From: Chionoecetes opilio
Taxonomy: Eukaryota > Arthropoda > Malacostraca > Decapoda > Majidae
Direction: 5' to 3'
DNA length: 64,000 nt
Assembly (NCBI GenBank): GCA_016584305.1
Contig: JACEEZ010024172.1
Span: forward strand, 245,626 to 309,625
In this document: piece by piece, positions 21,352 through 31,762 of the stretch
Layout: each line of letters opens with the position of its first letter
Numbering within the stretch: the first letter of the stretch is position 1
The notes under the pieces: model-generated
What the model was told of the DNA's origin: nothing
Database searches by the model: none
The model's input: the letters and a program-made list of their open reading frames with translations, nothing else
Program-made: the position numbers and the translations under genes

Positions 21352-21974
21352 ACTCCACTTGTGACCAAACTATCTATTTTGATATCTACTTATAAAAAAC
21401 CGAACTATTTACTTTGGTATCTACTTATAAAAAACAGAACTATTTACTTTGATATCTACTTATAAAAAACAGAACTATTTACTTTGATATCTACTTATAA
21501 AAAACCGAACTATCTACTTTGATATCTACTTATAAAAAACCGAACTATCTACTTTGATATCTACTTATAAAAAAACCGAACTATCTACTTTCATATCTAC
21601 TTATAAAAAACCGAACTATCTACTTTGATATCAATTTATAAAAAACCGAACTATCTACTTTGATATCTACTTATAAAAAACCGAACTATCTACTTTGATA
21701 TCTACTTATAAAAAACTGAACTACCTACTTTGATATAAACTTACAAAAAACCGAACTACCTACTTTGGTATCTACTTATAAAAAACCGAACTATTTACTT
21801 TCATATACATTATAAAAAACCGAACTTTCTACTTTCATATCAACTTATAAAAAACCGAACTATCTACTTTCATATCTACTTATAAAAAACCGAACTACCT
21901 ACTTTCATATCAACTCATAAAAAACTGAACTATCTACTTTGATATCTACTTATAAAAAACCGAACTATCTACAG
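21352..21974 (+). repeat. 35-bp minisatellite, about 18 copies
   Basis: Unit GAACTATCTACTTTGATATC plus TACTTATAAAAAACC. It ends exactly where the TIR element at 21972 begins. A related stretch (CTTTCATATCTACTTA) reappears right after the copy ending at 27573, which suggests insertion of that element in the same repeat type. Confidence 0.95.
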
Positions 21975-22041
21975 GAGAACCTCGTTTAACCGGCATTTAA
22001 AACAACGGCAGCCTCAAAACAACGGCACTAATCGTCCCAGG

Positions 22042-22073
<32 letters not shown>

Positions 22074-22291
22074 CACTGATAAACTCTGGAACTCTCTTCC
22101 TGTTTCTATTTTTCCACTTTCCTATGACTTACATCTTTTCAAAAGAAGAGTAACAAGACACCTCCCGAACTAAATTGGCTCACCCCTCTTTTTTATTTTA
22201 TTCTCTTACTGTCTTCTTTATAGGGACTGGCAACTATGCGGGCTTTGTGTTACCCATTTTTGTTGTGCCCTTGGCCGGTTCCTTGTGATGG

Positions 22292-22336
<45 letters not shown>

Positions 22337-22435
22337 TTTGGGCGATTCCATAAGAGTAACTCTCAAAACAACGGCAAAATGAGTTATCCGGCATGCGCTC
22401 CCCCCCGCGGGTGCCGGATAAACGAGGTTCTCCTG
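21972..22435 (-). mobile_element. TIR element family C, copy 1, carrying a LINE-like tail
   Basis: CAGGAGAACCTCGTTTAACC at the left and ATAAACGAGGTTCTCCTG at the right. Inside are a poly(T), a LINE-like segment (AACTCTGGAACTCTCTTCCT, GGGACTGGCAACT) and a poly(A). Confidence 0.85.
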
Positions 22436-22449
22436 CATATATATATATA

Positions 22450-22506
<57 letters not shown>

Positions 22507-22560
22507 ATATTACATATATATATATATATATATACTATATATATATTATATATATATATA
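22436..22560. repeat. (TA)n microsatellite between two family C elements
   Basis: Nearly pure TA with a few ACATA interruptions; a likely expansion at the TA target of the flanking elements. Confidence 0.95.
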
Positions 22561-23002
22561 CAGGAGAACCTCGTTTAACCGGCATTCAAAACAACGGCAG
22601 CCTCAAAACAACGGCACTAATCGACCCAGGCTTTTTTTTTTTTTTTTTTTTTTTCACTGATAAACTCTGGAACTCTCTTCCTGTTTCTATTTTTCCACTT
22701 TCCTATGACTTAAACCTTTTCAAAAGAAGAGTAACAAGACACCTCCCGAACTAAATTGGCTCACCCCTCTTTTTTATTTTATTCTCTGACTGTCTTCTTT
22801 ATAGGGACTGGCAACTAAGCGGACTTTGTGTTACCCATTTTTGTTGTGCCCTTGGCTGGTTCCTTGCGATGAAAAAAAAAAAAAAAAAAAAAAAAAAAGG
22901 GATTTTGGGCGATTCCATAAGAGTAACTCTTAAAACAACGGCAAAATGAGTTATCCGGCATGCGCTCCCCCCCGAGGGTGCCGGATAAACGAGGTTCTCC
23001 TG
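22561..23002 (-). mobile_element. TIR element family C, copy 2
   Basis: Same termini and interior as copy 1, with shorter poly(T) and poly(A). Confidence 0.85.
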
Positions 23003-23004
23003 TA

Positions 23005-23014
23005 GTATTAGTAT

Positions 23015-23051
<37 letters not shown>

Positions 23052-23122
23052 CATTATTTATTATTATTAGTATTATTAGTATTAGTATTAGTATTATGTA
23101 GTATTATTATTACTATTATTAC

Positions 23123-23153
<31 letters not shown>

Positions 23154-23193
23154 GTTATTGTTATTGTTATTGTTATTATTGTTATTGTTATTG

Positions 23194-23239
<46 letters not shown>

Positions 23240-23240
23240 C
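23005..23240 (+). repeat. (ATT)n microsatellite with GTT interruptions
   Basis: Long ATT tract with a (GTTATT)n block. No gene. Confidence 0.95.
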
Positions 23241-23764
23241 ATGAAAACGGAATTGAAGTGGAAGGAAAAACCAAAAAAGTCAAGGAGAAATATAGAAGGT
23301 GATGAAGAAGAAATAGGAGCAGTGTGGTAACGTTGTGGTGAGAATAAGGAAACAGGTGATAGTGGATAAAGGTGGGGAGGAAGGAACACTGGCAGAGAAG
23401 GGACGCTGTGGGAGGGTGTTGAGGGAGCCAGGCAGGAAGGGAAAGAATAATGGATGGGTTGGGTTTATTTATATTATAGTGACAAAAAAGATACTGACAT
23501 ATATAATAATGAACACTTCAAAGTTGCTTGCCTCACATTCTGGCTGGCACAGAACACACATCTATAACTTGTAGGTTTAGAACACCAGGTAGTGATGCAG
23601 AACACAGCCATCGCCGTGACGCGCTGGGTCACCACACGCATCACCAGGTTCGCCACGCAAACACAGTCAAGAATACAAACACAACTCATGAAACTGTAAA
23701 CAATGTTGTCCTGTAGTAGTAATGACGTGAGGCTGCCTCTTCACTGCCAGGCACTGCCAGTCCC

Positions 23765-23865
23765 TCTCTCATTCTTTTTTTATTTTCTTTTTTCCAGATT
23801 TTATTTTTATTTTTTTATTGTATTTTATTTTTATTTTTTTATTGTATTTTTTTATTTTTCTTATA

Positions 23866-23937
<72 letters not shown>

Positions 23938-23998
23938 TATTATTTTTTTTATTGTTTTTTTTTTTTTTTTTTTATTTCATTTTATTTTTATTTTTGCC
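23765..23998 (-). repeat. Poly(A) tract downstream of the NFACT-R/KH pseudogene
   Basis: On the minus strand, about 75 bases after the pseudogene stop, an AAATAAAAATAAAATGAAATAAA stretch (given here in parts: AAATAAAAATAAAATG, AAATAAA) runs into pure A for 60 bases or more, then AATAAAA-type repeats. It fits a retrotransposed poly(A) tail later expanded. An independent microsatellite is possible. Confidence 0.6.
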
Positions 23999-24073
23999 AC
24001 TTAGCGGTGTCATTCGGCAGATGTTAGAATCTGCTCACTCCTGATGGGAGTTCGGCGTCGCGGGCCTGGGTCT

Positions 24074-25353
24074 TCACTCCTTTCTCTTCTGTTTGGAGGA
24101 GCCCTTGGTGCTGGCTCCCTTGGCCTCTCTGCCCTTGCCGCCCTTGCTGCCCTTGTTGTCCTGAGGCACGGCCGCTGCCTTCTGCTTCTCAGGAAACAGC
24201 AGCTTCTTGAGCTCGGCAAGGGCGTAAGTCACGTCCTCGGGTGCCCCCGTGATGGTGCCGAATTCCTCGGCCTCGCCCTTGCGTGGGAGCTGCACGCGCA
24301 CGTCAAAGCGTCGCTCCACCGTGGCGCGGCAGCCCTGCAGCACGCTTCTCTTCTCTGCGCTCACCGGGAAGCCGCACGTTGTCTCTGTCTCCGGCACTGC
24401 TGTCTCCTCCTTGTTTTCCTTCTCTTCATCACACTCTAAGTCTGACTATCCTCCTCGCGCCGCTCCCGCCGCCTACGTCGCAGCTTGCCAGCGGTGACAG
24501 TGGCGGCGGGATGCTGCTGCACCTTGATGCCCCATGCGGGGTCAAGAGACTCTTCGGGGGCAGCAGCCTCGTCCTGCTGCTCCTATCCTTGCTGCTCCTG
24601 CTTCTGCTTTCTTTTCTTCAACTTATCCTCGGTCTTCTGCTGCTGCCTCTCCTTGGCCTGCTGCTGCTTCTCCTGCTCCGACTTGCGTGAGAGGACCTTC
24701 CTCTTGGTGTTATTGAGGCGGTCCATGACCCTGTCGTCCCGCCGGTTGACGAGGATCTTGCGCACCTCCTTGGCGCAGACGAAGCCCACCTCGCCGGCCT
24801 TCATGTGGCGGGTCTTGCTCAGGTTCGATCCCAGCGTGTACACCACCACCACGTTGGCCAGCTTGTTGCCCTTGGCACTGTTGGCCTTGCACAGCTGTGC
24901 CGCGTCGTTCAGAAGGACGCGGGGCACATCGCGCAGGGCCTGGCCGGGCTCCAGCTGGAGGTACACGTGGGCCGAGGGCAAGGCGTCCACATGAAAGAAC
25001 ACGAGGCGCTCCGTCGCCTGCGCCAGGAGGTGGTCGTTCTCATGCTTGTCGGAGCCCATAAGGAGGGTGGCGGGCGGGTCCACCACGTCGCTGTGGAAGG
25101 TTATCACAGCTCCGCGTGGCCGCAGCAGCAGCTCGGGGGCGGAGGAGGGCGGGCCAGCGTCCTTGGTGACCGCCTTGGGGGCCTTGGTGGTGCTGGGTCC
25201 TGCCATTGATGGCGGCGTGAAGGTCTTCAGTTTCATTGTGATTCCCTTCTGCTTCATGACCCTGAGTCTGATATACAGATGAAGGTGCACGCAAAACAGG
25301 TAGGGTGGCAATATTAAGGATGTCTTAAAAAACACCTGATTGAACAAAGCCAA
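24074..25353 (-). pseudogene. Intronless NFACT-R (CCDC25-like) plus KH-domain gene, broken retrocopy
   Basis: A GC-rich minus-strand frame in the 8-kb HTT intron. From about residue 75 it shows a CCDC25/DUF814 (NFACT-R) domain: VVDPPATLLMGSDKHENDHL, FHVDALPSAHVYLQLEPGQA, AAQLCKANSAKGNK, NVVVVYTLGSNL and DRLNNTK, then a Lys/Gln-rich coiled coil. TAG at 24583 interrupts it. The same frame reopens (EQQDEAAAPEESLDPAWGIK) until another stop near 24440. In another frame, from about 24440, it continues as an acidic stretch, a KH-like fold (GCRATVERRFDVRVQLP, TITGAPEDVTYALAELKKLL) and a basic Gly/Lys tail ending at 24074. No introns are seen, and an A-rich tract follows within 200 bases. I infer a processed retrocopy. 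It could instead be a living gene with assembly errors, or an insertion of foreign origin. Confidence 0.7.
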
Positions 25354-25371
25354 ATAAGGACAGCAGTGATA

Positions 25372-25472
25372 GGAAGAGGTAGGAGTTAGCAGCAGCTTGG
25401 AGTTATGAAGAATGGAACTTTGTAGGTTCTATTCTTCATAACTCCAAGCTGCTGCTAACTCCTACCTCTTCC
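25372..25472. repeat. Perfect 42-bp inverted repeat
   Basis: Arms 25372-25413 and 25431-25472 (GGAAGAGGTAGGAGTTAGCA... and complement) around a 17-base spacer. It lies just upstream of the pseudogene's start. It could be a small foldback element or a template-switch product. Confidence 0.9.
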
Positions 25473-25489
25473 CTTCCTTCTTTCCCGCA

Positions 25490-26025
25490 CCACCACCACC
25501 CACCACCACCTTCTTCTTCTTTCTTCTCTTGCTCCTCATCCTAACTCCTACCTCTTCCTGTTTCCCGCACTTTCTTCACTTCTATCACCACCAGTGACCA
25601 CCACCACCTTCTGCTCCTCCTGCTCCTGCTCCTCCTCCTCCTGCTCGTCCTTCTCCTGCTGCTCCTCCTGCTCGTCCTTCTCTCTGTCCCTGCTCCTCCT
25701 GCTCCTTCTTTCCTGCTCGTCCTTCTACTCCTGATCCTCCTGCTCGTCCTTCTCTTGCTCGTCCTCCTCCTGCTCGTCCTTCTCCTGCTCGTCCTTCTGC
25801 TCCTGCTCCTCCTGCTCCTCCTTCTCCTGCTCCTCCTTCTCCTGCTCCTACTCCTCCTGTTCGTCCTTCTCCTGCTCCTCCTCCTCCTGCCCCTTCTTTC
25901 TCCTATTCCTCCTGCACCTTCTTCTCTTGTTCCTCCTCCTCCTGCTCCTCCTTCTCCTGCTTGTCCTCCTCTTGTTCCTCCTCCTCCTGCTCGTCCTTCT
26001 CCTGCTCCTCCTCCTCCTGTGATCT
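25490..26025 (+). repeat. CTC/CTG-rich degenerate trinucleotide tract
   Basis: Polypyrimidine-rich TCC, TGC and CTT triplets. Long Leu- or Arg-rich frames here are artefacts. Confidence 0.9.
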
Positions 26026-26099
26026 GGACTGGGGACTTGTATCAGTGTACTTGTACAGTACACTGTACAGTAAGCCACCGCTCAACCGTTCGTTGAGCT

Positions 26100-26960
26100 A
26101 ACACAGTCTCCCTCACAATTTTTTTTTTTTAACTAAAACTGATCTTATATAAGGTGTGAATACGGGTGATCTGGTCTGCAGGCAACTGTGGCTCAGACGC
26201 CATATCCAACTGAGCAAAAACACTTTCCCAAAATGTTTTGGTGACGTTTTGGTAAATTGAACCGGGAGTGACGCTAGGAAGCAAAATGTCCTGGTCACTG
26301 ACCATTAATGACTAATGAGTTGAACTGCAAGCAGGAAGTCAAGGCCGTGAGTGAGTTGTCAGACACCTTTTTTTTCAATTATTCCCCATAGGAAGCGCCA
26401 TAAGGGAATTAAACTAAATTAGTCAAGGAGCGTGACGGATACAAGACACCGCCAGCTTCCCTGTCTTGCACTGTACACTGCAATGTAAATGTAAACAAAA
26501 TAATGATAATATGTCTTGGTGCCTGCTGGTTCCTGGACCCTTCTATAATGGTACTGGCACACTATCTGCAGTGGCCATCTATCTATCTATCTCTGATGCC
26601 CTCCTGGAATGGAAATTCACTAAATAAGTGGAGATATGGTTAAATAAAAAAAAAAAAATTGGAAAAGTCAAGAATGGTCGCAGTTTGGTTACTTACAAAA
26701 GAAGAGTTGTAATTAGTTTAGTTTATTGATCTCGTACCACCCAAGTGAAAATTATGGTGATGGCCGCGACAGGTGAGTCTCCATTTATTCCTGTCCTTGC
26801 ACACTGTAACCCCCTCGTTCTTCTGGCGCCCCTTTCTCTCACATACTATGTCCTCCCATTTCACTGGGTGTCATCCTCTAGTGTTGCTGATCATCACTTA
26901 TGCATATGAGGACATTGGTCCCAAAGTCTCTGGATTACCGTCCCTCCCTCTACTTGATTT
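26100..26960. other. HTT intron, nothing recognised
   Basis: No coding similarity or clear element. A short (ATCT)n lies near 26579. Confidence 0.35.
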
Positions 26961-26965
26961 GTTGT

Positions 26966-27074
26966 GCCATAGACCACTATATCTCTGGACTGTTCACACG
27001 ACAATGTTTTGAAATTCCGGGGCTGCATAGGGGCCTGCGGGGCACCCGACAAAGAGATATAGTGGTCTATGGAC
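26966..27074. repeat. Short foldback (AGACCACTATATCTC)
   Basis: ATAGACCACTATATCTCT and its complement AGAGATATAGTGGTCTAT about 75 bp apart. Confidence 0.6.
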
Positions 27075-27100
27075 TATCATATAGACTGGTTTATCAGTAT

Positions 27101-27416
27101 AAGGAGAACCTCGTTTAACCGGCATTTAAAACAACGGCAGCCTCAAAACAACGGCACTAATCGACCCTAGGCTTTTTTTTTTTTTTTTTTTCCCACTGAT
27201 AAACTCTGGAACTCTCTTCCTGTTTCTATTTGTCCACTTTCCTATGACTTACATCTTTTCAAAAGAAGAGTAACAAGACACCTCCCTACACTAAATTGGC
27301 TCACCCCACTTTTTTATTTTATTCTCTGACTGTCTTCTTTATAGGGACTGCCAACTAAGCGGACTTTGTGTTACCCATTTTTGTTGTGCCCTTGGCCAGT
27401 TCCTTGTGATGGGGGG

Positions 27417-27474
<58 letters not shown>

Positions 27475-27573
27475 TTTGGGGGATTCCATAAGAGTAACTC
27501 TCAAAACAACGGCAAAATGAGTTATCCGGCATGCGCTCCCCCCCGAGGGTGCCGGATAAACGAGGTTCTCCTG
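27101..27573 (-). mobile_element. TIR element family C, copy 3
   Basis: AGGAGAACCTCGTTTAACC to ACGAGGTTCTCCTG, with a long poly(A). Lies 90 bp below an HTT exon donor. Confidence 0.85.
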
Positions 27574-27663
27574 TACTTTCATATCTACTTAGTATCAAAA
27601 AACCAACTATTCTTTGCTCATTGTTCATTTACCAATCATTTCTTCTCCCTGTCACACCCTCAC

Positions 27664-27854
27664 CTCCATAGCCAGCAGTGCAAACCTCAGGATGTGCTCC
27701 GAGTGTTCTGGGAGTACCTGAGCACCCCAGGGGAGGCGCGTGAGGCCCCCCAGGTACTCCACCACCGCCGGGGCCAGAGTGTCCACCACGCTGCCTATGC
27801 CATCCTCCCCCGCCAGCAGCTTGCACACACGCTCACTGTACTTGTTGCCACCGC
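27664..27854 (-). CDS. HTT: HTT exon w, C-HEAT
   Basis: Acceptor CCTTCCTCAG, donor ATGGAG|GTGAGG. Two bases complete Gly at entry and the exon ends in phase 0. It encodes GGNKYSERVCKLLAGEDGIG, then LAPAVVEYLGGLTRLPWGAQ and HSEHILRFALLAME. Vertebrates have YWSKLNDLFGD and [20 protein letters not shown]. The next exon is 8.1 kb away across the largest intron of the window. Confidence 0.93.
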
Positions 27855-27869
27855 CTGAGGAAGGATATG

Positions 27870-28210
27870 GAGGGGTGAAGGGTGGTATAGATGGATGGAG
27901 GAAGGAAGGGAAGGTAGGGAGGGAGGGAGGAAGGAAGCAAGGATGAAAGGAGGGATGAGGGGAAGGAAGCAAGGAGGGATGAGGAGAAAGAGGCATTGAT
28001 AGAGGTAGGGATGAAGGGCAACATAGGTGGAAAGGAGGAAAGGAAGGAGGAAGGAAAGTAAGGAAGGGAGGAAAAGAAGGATGAAAGAAGGAGGCAAGGA
28101 TAGAGGAAGGGGTGAAGGGTAGCATATATGGAAGGAGAAAGGAAAGTAAGGAAGGGAGGGAGGAAGGAAGGGTGGTATGAAAGAAGGAAGCAACAGAACA
28201 GAAGAAGGAA
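27870..28210 (+). repeat. Purine-rich GGAA/GGGA tract
   Basis: Degenerate GAAGGAAGGGAGG units directly upstream of an HTT acceptor, so the pre-mRNA there is pyrimidine-rich. Confidence 0.85.
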
Positions 28211-28219
28211 CAGCTTTCC

Positions 28220-28375
28220 CTAGCAGTGCATTGATATGTGGAATAGCCTGGACAGTGAAATTATAGATGCCAAAAGTATTCATGTTTTTATATCTAAGAT
28301 TGACCAATTGAGACAAGGAGATGGGAGCCCCACGTGTAACTAATTTCCTGTATATCACAACTAGGTAAATACAAC
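28220..28375 (+). mobile_element. LINE ORF2 C-terminal remnant
   Basis: Reads DMWNSLDSEIIDAKSIHVF, then ISKIDQLRQGDGSP, ending in the ACAACTAGGTAAATACAA tail. The next MITE starts at once. Confidence 0.65.
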
Positions 28376-28867
28376 TACTGTAGATAACACTATAGTCGCC
28401 ACCTGCACTGATGTCGCCAGCCGCCATATATTACGAATTATAGCATAACTACTGATTTGTATGTGCCACTGAAGATGATACACAGTAGTTTATATCATGA
28501 CTGTATATAATCTACCCTGTTTCAGTGTTGTTTTATGCTTTGTATCTGCAAGTATAGACAGTTTTAAATTTCACTACTAGCTTTTTTTGGGGCAACGACA
28601 ACGGCGGGAGGACACTCAGAACATAAACACTAGCTGGTGACCTTAGTGTAGCCCGTTACCAACGTTGCCACTCGGTTTTATTTTTACAATTTGTTCGTTT
28701 ATAGCCATAATATGACACAGATGAAGGCACAAAATGACACAGACTCTCCAGATAGCCCCTTCTAACTTTCCTGAAATCATGGATGTAGAAATGTAAGTAT
28801 TAACGCCACCACACATCTGTAAATAAAAAAGAAACGTTGTCCTGGCGACTTTAGTGTTATCTACGGT
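28376..28867. mobile_element. Foldback MITE family B, long form
   Basis: TACTGTAGATAACACTATAG to AGTGTTATCTACGGTA, about 490 bp, sharing the GACGACGGCGGG interior (orientation opposite to 4268). Confidence 0.85.
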
Positions 28868-28928
28868 AGGTAAATACTCACACACACACATGCATACCCC
28901 CAAGGCCACACCCCCTCCCACTACCCAC

Positions 28929-29106
28929 CTGGCGTGAAGGTGTGGTGGGGCCGGGGGAGGGACCCGGCCACCCTGGCCAGGTGCTGCAGCAGGACCACCT
29001 TGCTGGCCGTGTACAGGGGCGCCTCGCTGGTGCCGCTGCCGCTGCTGCACTCCTCGCTGTCCCCTGTCTCCACCGAACTGTTGCACTCGCCCCAGTCATG
29101 GTTGGC
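28929..29106 (-). CDS. HTT: HTT exon v, C-HEAT
   Basis: Acceptor AATGTGCAG, donor ACGCCAG|GTGGGT. It starts in phase 0 and ends in phase 1. It encodes ANHDWGECNSSVETGDSEEC, an acidic low-complexity insert, then APLYTASKVVLLQHLARVAG. The second half aligns with vertebrate [20 protein letters not shown]. Copies of the acceptor with the first 15 exon bases occur three times upstream (29160-29440). Confidence 0.9.
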
Positions 29107-29109
29107 CTG

Positions 29110-29510
29110 CACATTATAGTGGATTTATCATTATTCATGTGTATTAAGATCAATGATAAGGCAGACACTCATCATTGGCCTGCAAATTATATAACATTTC
29201 TTGCATTAATTGGCTGATTATAGAAAGAAGAGTTGATTTATTACTATATATTCATATGTATTAAGATCAATTATAAAGTAGACAGTCATGATTGGCCTGC
29301 GAATTATATACCATTTCTTGCACGACATGAGTGATGAAAATGAAGGGAAAGAGAAAAGAAAATTTATGAAAAGAAAAGTTCATTTATTGTTATTCCTGTG
29401 TATTAAGACCCATTATAAAGTAGTCATGATTAGCCTGCAAATTATAACATTTCTTGTGTTAATTGGCTGCAGATTAAATACCATTTCTCGCATTAACTAA
29501 GTAATTATGA
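29110..29510 (+). repeat. About 120-bp repeats containing copies of an HTT acceptor
   Basis: Three copies of GTCATGATTGGCCTGC-type sequence with the downstream AATTATATAACATTTCTTGC block. The first 15 bases of the exon at 29106 and its AG are within each unit. Confidence 0.75.
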
Positions 29511-29939
29511 GAAGAACAGTTAATTGATCCAGTTATTCCTGTGTATTAATTAATAATTAAGATCAATGCTAAAGTAGACAAAAGTCAGTCTCTAAGAAGT
29601 AAAATCAATGATAAAAAGAAAATAATAAATAAATAAAATGCTAAAAATAGTAGATCCATGATAAAGTAGACAAGTTTGTGTTTTTTGGTTTTATGAATAA
29701 TAATGATAAAAAAAAAGTGTTGCTGTAGCCATGAGACTATGATTCCTAATAGTAATAGCAGGATTGACTATCTATATCTGATCCTATCCTATCTATATCC
29801 TATGTTATTCCTGACATTATAAAGAGGAAATTTACATTTACCTTAATGCCAGATTGAAAATAAACCAAATACTAGTGATTGTCAGAGGAAGAAATGACCT
29901 TATCAAGAATTTAATATACTCACATTTAGAATAACCTAT

Positions 29940-29946
<7 letters not shown>

Positions 29947-30036
<90 letters not shown>

Positions 30037-30105
30037 CGAGAGAGAGAACGAACGAGAGAGAGAACGAACGAGAGAGAGACAGACAGAGAGAGACAGAGAG
30101 AGAAT
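29947..30105 (+). repeat. (AG)n microsatellite
   Basis: About 85 bases of AG, then AACGAACG and ACAGACAG variants, below an HTT donor. Confidence 0.95.
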
Positions 30106-30122
30106 AAAAACAAAATAGTTAC

Positions 30123-30273
30123 CTGTAGTGTGGAAGTGAGGCCGAGTCTGAGGGTGTGTGTGAGCAGGGCCGTGTTGAAGGACTTGCCGGACATAACGTT
30201 GATGATCTCGCTGTACTCCAGGTGGCTCAACAGCTGGCCACACTCCAGGCCGCCCCCCTCACCCCGCTGACAC
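30123..30273 (-). CDS. HTT: HTT exon u, start of C-HEAT
   Basis: Acceptor GGGGTGCAG, donor CTACAG|GTAACT. One base completes Arg at entry and the exon ends in phase 0. It encodes CQRGEGGGLECGQLLSHLEY, then SEIINVMSGKSFNTALLTHT and LRLGLTSTLQ. Vertebrates have CWTRSDSALLEGAELVNRI and NSEFNLSLLAPCLSLG. A long (AG)n tract starts below the donor. Confidence 0.93.
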
Positions 30274-30356
30274 CTGCACCCCCACCCCAAGACACACTCA
30301 TCAATGGTTTATTATTTATATATATATTTTTCACATTTATGCCTAACCTCTTTATT

Positions 30357-30570
30357 GGTTCACCTCTTTACGCCCAGATCTTTCCTTTGCTATATAGAAT
30401 CATCTGTTGTTAGCCATAAAGTTACGAAAAATAACTGAATATACCAAATTAGCTAGTGGACAAAGATACTAAACAGGTCATATCTATAAAATATTGTATA
30501 TATTCACTAAAAATCATCATATGGGAGCCAAATTACAATGGAAATTACGTTCTGGGCCTCAAGGGATTAA
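30357..30570 (+). mobile_element. piggyBac-like MITE copy 4
   Basis: TCTTTACGCCCAGATCTTTC to TCTGGGCCTCAAGGGATTAA; termini mutated. Confidence 0.7.
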
Positions 30571-30697
30571 TGGGGTTATAAGTCTAAATGTAATGAAATG
30601 TTGCAGTATTGTATAAGGTTAAGGTAAAAAGCTACTTATACGATGAATCTCAACACATGGTGGCATAGTGCAAGGGGAGTGCCTGTGTGACGCCTGT

Positions 30698-30749
30698 TAA
30701 CCCCTTCACACCCAGATCTTTCCTTTGCTATAAAAAAATATTTGTTGTC

Positions 30750-30792
<43 letters not shown>
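30698..30792 (+). mobile_element. piggyBac-like MITE copy 5, truncated, running into poly(A)
   Basis: TTAACCCCTTCACACCCAGA begins normally but gives way to 40 A bases after 55 bp. Confidence 0.65.
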
Positions 30793-30829
30793 ACTGAGAT
30801 ATATCCAAGACTTGACCCATTTACTTTAC

Positions 30830-30994
30830 CTGTTCCTGACCAGCTGCAAGTACCATGAGAGGTCAAGTCGGGTGGTGGCGGAGGCCGGGGAGTGGAGGGG
30901 CGGGGAGGGCAGGGCGGCGTCAGTCCCCTGGGCCACGGCAACCCCATGCACCTGTCCCGCCACATGCTGCAGCAGCGCGTACAGCTGACTGTAT
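30830..30994 (-). CDS. HTT: HTT exon t, bridge to C-HEAT
   Basis: Acceptor CTTCCTCAG, donor AACAG|GTAAAG. One base at entry, ends in phase 2. It encodes YSQLYALLQHVAGQVHGVAV, then a variable proline-rich stretch and LDLSWYLQLVRN. The vertebrate equivalents are HQRLYSLLDRFR and DKDWYVHLVKSQ. Upstream lies a GA/GGGA tract (31055-31440), downstream a piggyBac-like fragment ending in poly(A). Confidence 0.93.
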
Positions 30995-31051
30995 CTGAGG
31001 AAGGGAAGGAAGGGGGTCACTGTGGGGTCTCGTGAAAGTATGATGAAGAAT

Positions 31052-31440
<389 letters not shown>

Positions 31441-31522
31441 GAAGGAAAAAAAGTTATCTGAGTACACCAACCCTGTATTCCCTGATTAACAAACGAATTA
31501 TCAGACAAACAAACTACAGTAG

Positions 31523-31738
31523 TATAGTGGAGGCACGTTTAGTTGGCGAGGGTGGGGCTCCTTCACTCCCCACTTCCGGGCGCGCGGGATTGGCTGAGGT
31601 GTTGGGTGTTGGGTGAGAATGCCTTACTCCAAAATTCCTTCCTAAGGCCCCAACACCCAACACCTCAGCCAATCCCGTGTATTCGAAAGGGGGAAGTGAG
31701 GGGGCCCAGTTTTCGCCAACTTAACGTGCGGCGAGAAC
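31523..31738. mobile_element. Foldback MITE family A, copy 3
   Basis: GGCACGTTTAGTTGGCGAG to TAACGTGCGGCGAG with GATTGGCTGAGG arms. Confidence 0.85.
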
Positions 31739-31762
31739 TTGGCGATCCACAAAAAAACAATA

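Noticed and set aside
23703..24044. Phe-rich plus-strand frame
   Set aside because: Poly(T) tract, read here as the poly(A) of the minus-strand retrocopy.
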